Positions 59,390 through 64,000 of a stretch of DNA of 64,000 nt are shown one piece after another (position 1 is the stretch's first letter; the number at the start of each line of letters is the position of its first letter). The position numbers and the translations under genes are program-made. The stretch is from Gammaproteobacteria bacterium (GTDB taxonomy: Bacteria; Pseudomonadota; Gammaproteobacteria; Pseudomonadales; Azotimanducaceae): positions 18,966 through 82,965 of the forward strand of contig JAPPND010000013.1 in the NCBI GenBank assembly GCA_028818795.1, in the 5' to 3' direction. The notes under the pieces are model-generated. The model saw nothing but the letters and a program-made list of their open reading frames with translations. It searched no databases and was not told the DNA's origin.

Positions 59390-61473
59390 AGCGCCGAACG
59401 ACGCGTAGCATGGCTTGGGCGACTGCGGCCCTCGCGGTTGCCTTGAACGCCCCCGCAGCGGAGGGCTCGTTCCAGCCGAACTACGCGAAGGTGAACACCG
59501 AGCGCTGGCGCTGCCGGCTATGTCCGTTCGAATTGGCATCCACCAAGGAAGCGATCTGGACCGCGGGGGTTGTCCACGTCGCCGACGCCAGTGCCCGGTT
59601 CGGCCGCGACAGCGGATTGGACGAAGCCGGGGCGCGCGCGGATCTGAACCTCCGCTATCGGCGGCGGAACGACGACGGCCGGACGACCGAGGTCGCCGGA
59701 CGCCGCCTGGGACTCGACTCCCGTGCCGCGACCATCGCCTTCCGCGGCAGTCGCAGCAACGCGCGTCTAGACCGTCGCGAGATACCGCGCAACGTGTCGG
59801 CCGACGGCGTGACGCCGTTCGCGGGGGTTTCGTCACTGACGTTGCCGGCCGACTGGCAGCGGGCGTCCGATACGGTGCGAATGACCGAGCTCGGGGAAAG
59901 CACCCGCTTCGACCAAGGCACCCGGCGCCGTTTGACTTCGGCGCGAATCCGGGTGCATCCGAGCCCCGACTGGTGGTTGCAGGCCGGCTATTCGCGGGAG
60001 ACGAAGTCCGGCACCGGTGAGACCTACGCGGACTTCCTCTACAAGTCGACGGGCCTGGCCAAGCCCGTGGGGTTCCTGACCGAACAACTCACGACCAGTG
60101 TCGGGGTTGAACGCGCCGCCTTTACGCTGGCTGCGGAGATGCGCAACGCCAGGTTTCGCAACCGGGATCGCGCGCTCGAATGGCAGAATCCCTGGCGGGG
60201 GCCGTCCGTGCTGCGGGGTCGGAAGGCGCTGGCGCCGGACAACGACGCCCGTTCGGCATCCCTGGTCTCGAGAGTGGCGCTTGGCCAGCGGGCCGCCGCC
60301 CATGCCACGCTGACCTGGGGTGAGGCCCGTCAGGACGACGTCTTCGAGGCGTACACGACGAACGCGTCACTCGGGATCGATGCGCTCCCGGCGAACAGTC
60401 TCGGCGGACGCGTACGGTCGTTCGCGGGCACGTTCACTCTTGTCGTCCGGCCCACCGACCGGTTGCGCCTGGTCGCTAGGCACCGACAACGCGAGCGGGA
60501 CAACCAAACCGCCACGATGTCGTTCACGCCCGTACTGGGCGACGCGTACGCTCTCGGCGCGGTGACTAGCCGTGCCCTTGACCTGGACCGGACCACGACG
60601 GAACTCGGCGTAAGATACCGGGTGGCACCCAGGGTCGGACTGGGCCTCTATACCGGTTCGAGCCGCGTTCGCCGCGACCCGGCGGAGGTGGCCGCGAACG
60701 AGGAACGCCGCCACCGCATCGAACTTGGGGTCAACGGCTGGCGCGGAATCCGAGCCAAGCTGATGTACGCCAAAGCGGATCGCGGAGCATCCGAGTTTCG
60801 GCAGATCACGGGGAACAACCCACTGACCCGGCGCTTTCACCAGGCCGCCCGGGAACAGCGCACCTACCGGGCGAGGGTCGGCTATGGGTTGGAGCGGATT
60901 GGCGCGTTCGTCGGACTCGTCGCCGAGTGCCGCCGCAATGCCTATCCGGAATCCGCGCTGGGCCTTGAGCGGGATGCGAATTGCACGCGAGGCGGCGACG
61001 TCACCTACACGCCGTTGCCGAACGTGTCCATTGCGGCCTTCTATTTCGAGCAGGAAACGAACGCCGCGACGGCTGGCCGGTTCACGGGAACCGACTGGCG
61101 CTATTCGACCGTAGATGCGGTGGACACGGCGGGAATCAGTCTCGACGTCGGGGAGTTACTGGAGGCTAGGCTCGGACTGTCGGTCGACTACGTTAGATCG
61201 CTGGGCACGGGTGCCTACGCCACCGAACTGGGGGGCGTGTCGCTGCCGTTTCCGGATCTGGTCTCGGACCACACCTCCGTCGATATCCACGCGCGGTACC
61301 AGTGGCGCGAGCAGAGCGCGTTCGTCCTGCAACTGCGCTACGAACGCTATCGGGGCGAGGACTGGGCTCTCGTCGACGCGCTGGACGCGATCCGCAACGT
61401 CGTGACCTTCGGCAATGCCGCGCCACGGTACGCGAACTATTCGATCAGCGTATCGTACGAGGCGTCCTTCTGA
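59386..61473 (+). CDS. MtrB/PioB family decahaem-associated outer-membrane barrel
   Basis: MtrB-type proteins form the large porin that sheathes MtrA in the outer membrane. The 695-residue product has a signal peptide (MAWATAALAVALNAPAAEG), the family's N-terminal CxxC pair (RWRCRLCPFE) soon after it, and a long series of alternating amphipathic strands with aromatic girdles ending in YANYSISVSYEASF, a terminal strand with C-terminal Phe. It is coupled to the decahaem gene by ATGA. No MtrC/OmcA-like surface cytochrome is in the window. Confidence 0.9.
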   Translation: MKRRTTRSMAWATAALAVALNAPAAEGSFQPNYAKVNTERWRCRLCPFELASTKEAIWTAGVVHVADASARFGRDSGLDEAGARADLNLRYRRRNDDGRTTEVAGRRLGLDSRAATIAFRGSRSNARLDRREIPRNVSADGVTPFAGVSSLTLPADWQRASDTVRMTELGESTRFDQGTRRRLTSARIRVHPSPDWWLQAGYSRETKSGTGETYADFLYKSTGLAKPVGFLTEQLTTSVGVERAAFTLAAEMRNARFRNRDRALEWQNPWRGPSVLRGRKALAPDNDARSASLVSRVALGQRAAAHATLTWGEARQDDVFEAYTTNASLGIDALPANSLGGRVRSFAGTFTLVVRPTDRLRLVARHRQRERDNQTATMSFTPVLGDAYALGAVTSRALDLDRTTTELGVRYRVAPRVGLGLYTGSSRVRRDPAEVAANEERRHRIELGVNGWRGIRAKLMYAKADRGASEFRQITGNNPLTRRFHQAAREQRTYRARVGYGLERIGAFVGLVAECRRNAYPESALGLERDANCTRGGDVTYTPLPNVSIAAFYFEQETNAATAGRFTGTDWRYSTVDAVDTAGISLDVGELLEARLGLSVDYVRSLGTGAYATELGGVSLPFPDLVSDHTSVDIHARYQWREQSAFVLQLRYERYRGEDWALVDALDAIRNVVTFGNAAPRYANYSISVSYEASF

Positions 61474-61540
61474 GATCTCGGTGGCTCGACGTGGCCCGGA
61501 ATTCGCCCCGTAGCGTCCTTGAGCAGCTCGCGTCTGTACA

Positions 61541-61683
61541 CTTGAGCAGAGTTCGTAGGGGCGGGGCTTGTCCCGGCCCGCGCCGCACGCAACGGCGGAT
61601 TCGCTCGGGCCGGGACAAGCCCGGCCCCTACGGTTTGATCGCCGCCGCGGATCTTCTCGTCGGTCTCGGGCGGCGCCTCGCTG
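61541..61683. repeat. Type 1 palindromic repeat between mtrB and the TonB receptor
   Basis: TTGAGCAGAGTTCGTAGGGG CGGGGCTTGTCCCGGCC, GCAACGGCGGATTCGCTCGG, GCCGGGACAAGCCCGGCCCC, then a diverged segment and GGCGCCTCGCTGG. The repeat reaches to within 20 bases of the likely receptor start. Confidence 0.85.
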
Positions 61684-61700
61684 GCCTGCCCGGCCGCCTG

Positions 61701-64000
61701 TTGAAACCACAGGCGGTCGGCACTGTCGCACTGGTGTGCGCAGCCGTCACGGCGGCCGAATCCCAATCCGGCGGGACGAGCGACTCGGCCGACCAACGCC
61801 GCGCAGGAGCCGACGCCCGCATCGAGGAGGTCGTCGTCACCGGTTCGCGCATCCGCCGCGATCCGCTAACGGCCCGGGATATGCTCCTCGACGTCGACGA
61901 GGATGCCAGGCAACGATCCGGCTTGAGCTCGCTGGGCGATCTACTGGCGCGCTTGCCGGTGTCCGGCTCGCCGCTGTCGACGCGCTTCAACAGCAGCGGC
62001 AACTTCGGCTTTCCCGCGGACGGCGGCGGCGTCGCCGCCGGCGCTTCCCAGGTCGACCTGCGCCATCTGGGCGCCAAACGGGTGCTGGTTCTGGTGGACG
62101 GCCTGCGCTGGGTGAACGGTTCGTCCGGGAGCGGCGTATCCGGGGCGACCGACCTCAATACCATCCCGGCGAGCGTGGTCGAACGCATCGAAGTGCTGCG
62201 CGACGGCGCGTCGGCAATCTACGGTTCCGACGCCATCGCCGGGGTCGTCAACGTCATCACCCGTGGCGCCGAGGGCGCGTCGGCCAGCGTGCATGTGGGC
62301 ACCCACGAGAACGGCGGCGAGACGCGCACCGTGGAGTTGGGCGCTGGCGGCGGGCGGGGTGGCACCCGTGCCGCCGCCCATTTCGCCTATACCGACCAGG
62401 CGCGGGTCAGCGCCAGAGACCACGAACAGACCCGTTGGCCGAAGCCGGGCACCGGCGTGAGCCATGGCAGCACGTTCACCCCGCAGGGACGGGTCATCTT
62501 CGCCGATCCGAATACGGGCCGTTTCGTGAACTGCGCCTTGGACGCCGGCGTCGCGGGCTTGCCGACCTACGATCCGACCGACCCATGCGGGCCGAACGAC
62601 GACTACCATCCGTGGAGCAACGCCGACCGGTTCAACTACGCGACCTACAACCTGGTGCTCACGCCATCGACGCGCACCGGTGTCTTCGGTCGACTGGAGC
62701 ACGAGGCGACCGACAGTCTGCGTCTTCACCTGCGCGCGTTCTTCAACCGCCGCGAATCGATCAACCAAGCGGCGCCGGAACCGGTCTGGGCGGGAACGTT
62801 GGGGGAGACCGGCAGCCTGATGGACGAGATCGTGATCGATGCCGACAACCCCTACAACCCGTTCGGCTTCGACGTAGGACCAGGCGGCTTCCTCACCCGA
62901 CGTCCCCTGGAAAGCGGCCCGCGGATCTTCGAACAGGATGTCGCCACCCGCTACGTCACCGTGGGCATGGAGGGGATCTGGACCCGCCCGCTGCGGACAT
63001 TGCTATGGGACCTGAGCCTGGTCTGGTCCCGCAACGTCGCCGAACAGACAAAGCACGGCGCCCACAACGCCCGACGGATGCTTGAGGCCTTGGGTCCACC
63101 CGCAGACTGCGTGCGGGTCTCGGGCTGCGTCCCCCTCAATCTGCTGGGCGGTCAGGCCGACGGCGGCGGCACCATCGGCGACGCCATGCTCGAGTGGATT
63201 GGGTTCGTACAGGAAGATTCGAGTTCGCAAACCCTTAGAGGGCTCGTTGGAAATGTCACGGGCGAGTTGATGACGTTGCCAGCCGGCAGCCTCGACTTTG
63301 CGGCCGGCTTCGAGCGACGCGAGCAGGAAGGCCGGTTCGGTCCGGATCCGGTGGTCGCCGCCGGGGACACCGCGGGACTTCCGGCACAACCCACGGCAGG
63401 CGGCTACACGGTGACCGAACTCTACGCTGAACTCGAAGCCCCGCTGGCAGCAGGTACCGCGGCCGCCGATTTGATCGACGTGTCCGCCGCCGTCCGCCGC
63501 TTCGACTACAGCACCTTCGATAGATAGTGGCACCACCGCCAAGGCGGGGGTACGCTGGCGGCCGTTTCCGGGACTCACGTTCCGCGCATCGTGGGCAGAG
63601 GGTTTCCGTGCACCCAACATCGGCGAACTGTACGGCGGCCTGACGCGGCTGGATGCCGTCATCTCCGATCCATGTGCGAATTTTCTCGGCACCAACGTCG
63701 GCCAGAGCGTGATCGACAACTGCGTCGCCCACGGCGTGCCGGTCGATGGCAGCTATACGCAGTTCGGCAGTCAGATCAGCGTGCTCACCGGGGGCAACGA
63801 ACGGCTCGAACCGGAGACGTCCACGAGCCAGACGCTCGCTCTCGCCTGGAGTCCGGCGTGGCTAGTCGAGATGCCGTGGGTCGACGAGTTCCGTGTCGAA
63901 CTGGTCCGATATGCCCACGATGTGGACGATGCCATCACCGGCTATGACGCCTCCGTCTACGACATTCCCGGCGGGCGGTTCGCGTACTTTCGACTGGGGT
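61701..64000 (+). pseudogene. TonB-dependent receptor, frameshifted and cut by the window end
   Basis: From a likely TTG at 61701 the frame gives a signal peptide (PQAVGTVALVCAAVTAAES), a TonB-box-like EEVVVTGSRIRRDPL, the plug (LVLVDGLRWVNGSSGSG, LNTIPASVVERIEVLRDGAS, YGSDAIAGVVNVITRG) and barrel strands, and stops at a TAG at 63525-63527. At that point the sequence reads GATAGATAGTGGC; removing one GATA restores the frame, which then continues GTTAKAGVRWRPFPGLTFRA, WAEGFRAPNIGELYGGL and so on to the window edge. A four-base tandem duplication therefore breaks the gene, unless it is a sequence error. It resembles the intact receptor at 6087-8924. Confidence 0.8.

Noticed and set aside
58262-59836. 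A 524-codon minus-strand frame opposite the decahaem cytochrome
   Set aside because: The plus strand encodes ten CXXCH haem sites in order; the antisense product has no motif.

Overview
The window is GC-rich, tightly packed DNA from a gammaproteobacterium. The evidence is gene order: lolB divergent from prfA-prmC; rsfS-rlmH-mrdA-rodA-mltB-rlpA-dacA-lipB; and a long str/S10/spc/alpha ribosomal run from rpsL to rplQ. A lineage that carries TonB receptors, an MtrA/MtrB pair and a sulfatase suggests an uncultured marine or host-associated member, but species cannot be named from the sequence.

Layout. 0.1-9.4 kb: lolB, prfA, prmC, a small foreign patch (split BpsA-like polyamine synthase plus a broken integrase fragment), moeB, a TonB-dependent receptor ending at a strong terminator, and a small membrane protein. 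9.4-14 kb: uvrA and ssb (divergent), uppP. 14-25.2 kb: a LON-domain protein, nadD-rsfS-rlmH, then the elongasome and wall-remodelling cluster (PBP2, RodA, MltB, RlpA, PBP5/6), lipB and a sulfatase. 25.2-31.7 kb: an accessory region. It holds a tyrosine recombinase gene bracketed by perfect 16-bp inverted repeats, an operon of three small membrane proteins of unknown function, a graveyard of REP sequences and broken REP-associated (RAYT) transposase genes, and a two-gene AbiEii-like nucleotidyltransferase module. 31.7-49.4 kb: ribosomal proteins, SecY, RpoA and EF-G, all on the minus strand. tuf is absent between fusA and rpsJ, and palindromic repeats lie inside the operon. 50-64 kb: a DinB-fold protein, a minus-strand operon (giant 1709-residue haem/carbohydrate-binding-type protein, Tat-exported DUF1501 protein, dihaem cytochrome), divergent MtrA-MtrB decahaem/porin genes, and a frameshifted TonB-dependent receptor that runs off the window.

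How it works together. Most of the window is housekeeping: translation, wall elongation, lipoprotein sorting and repair. The 51-61.5 kb block looks like a periplasmic and outer-membrane redox locus: MtrA/MtrB could carry electrons across the outer membrane, and the divergent giant protein, DUF1501 protein and dihaem cytochrome may be a related oxidation system. Three families of extragenic palindromic repeats are scattered through the window, and several copies begin exactly at a gene's stop codon.

The candidates most worth following are the inverted-repeat-bounded recombinase with its adjacent three-gene operon, the MtrAB plus giant-protein locus, the NTase/unknown pair, and the stop-codon-abutting repeats.
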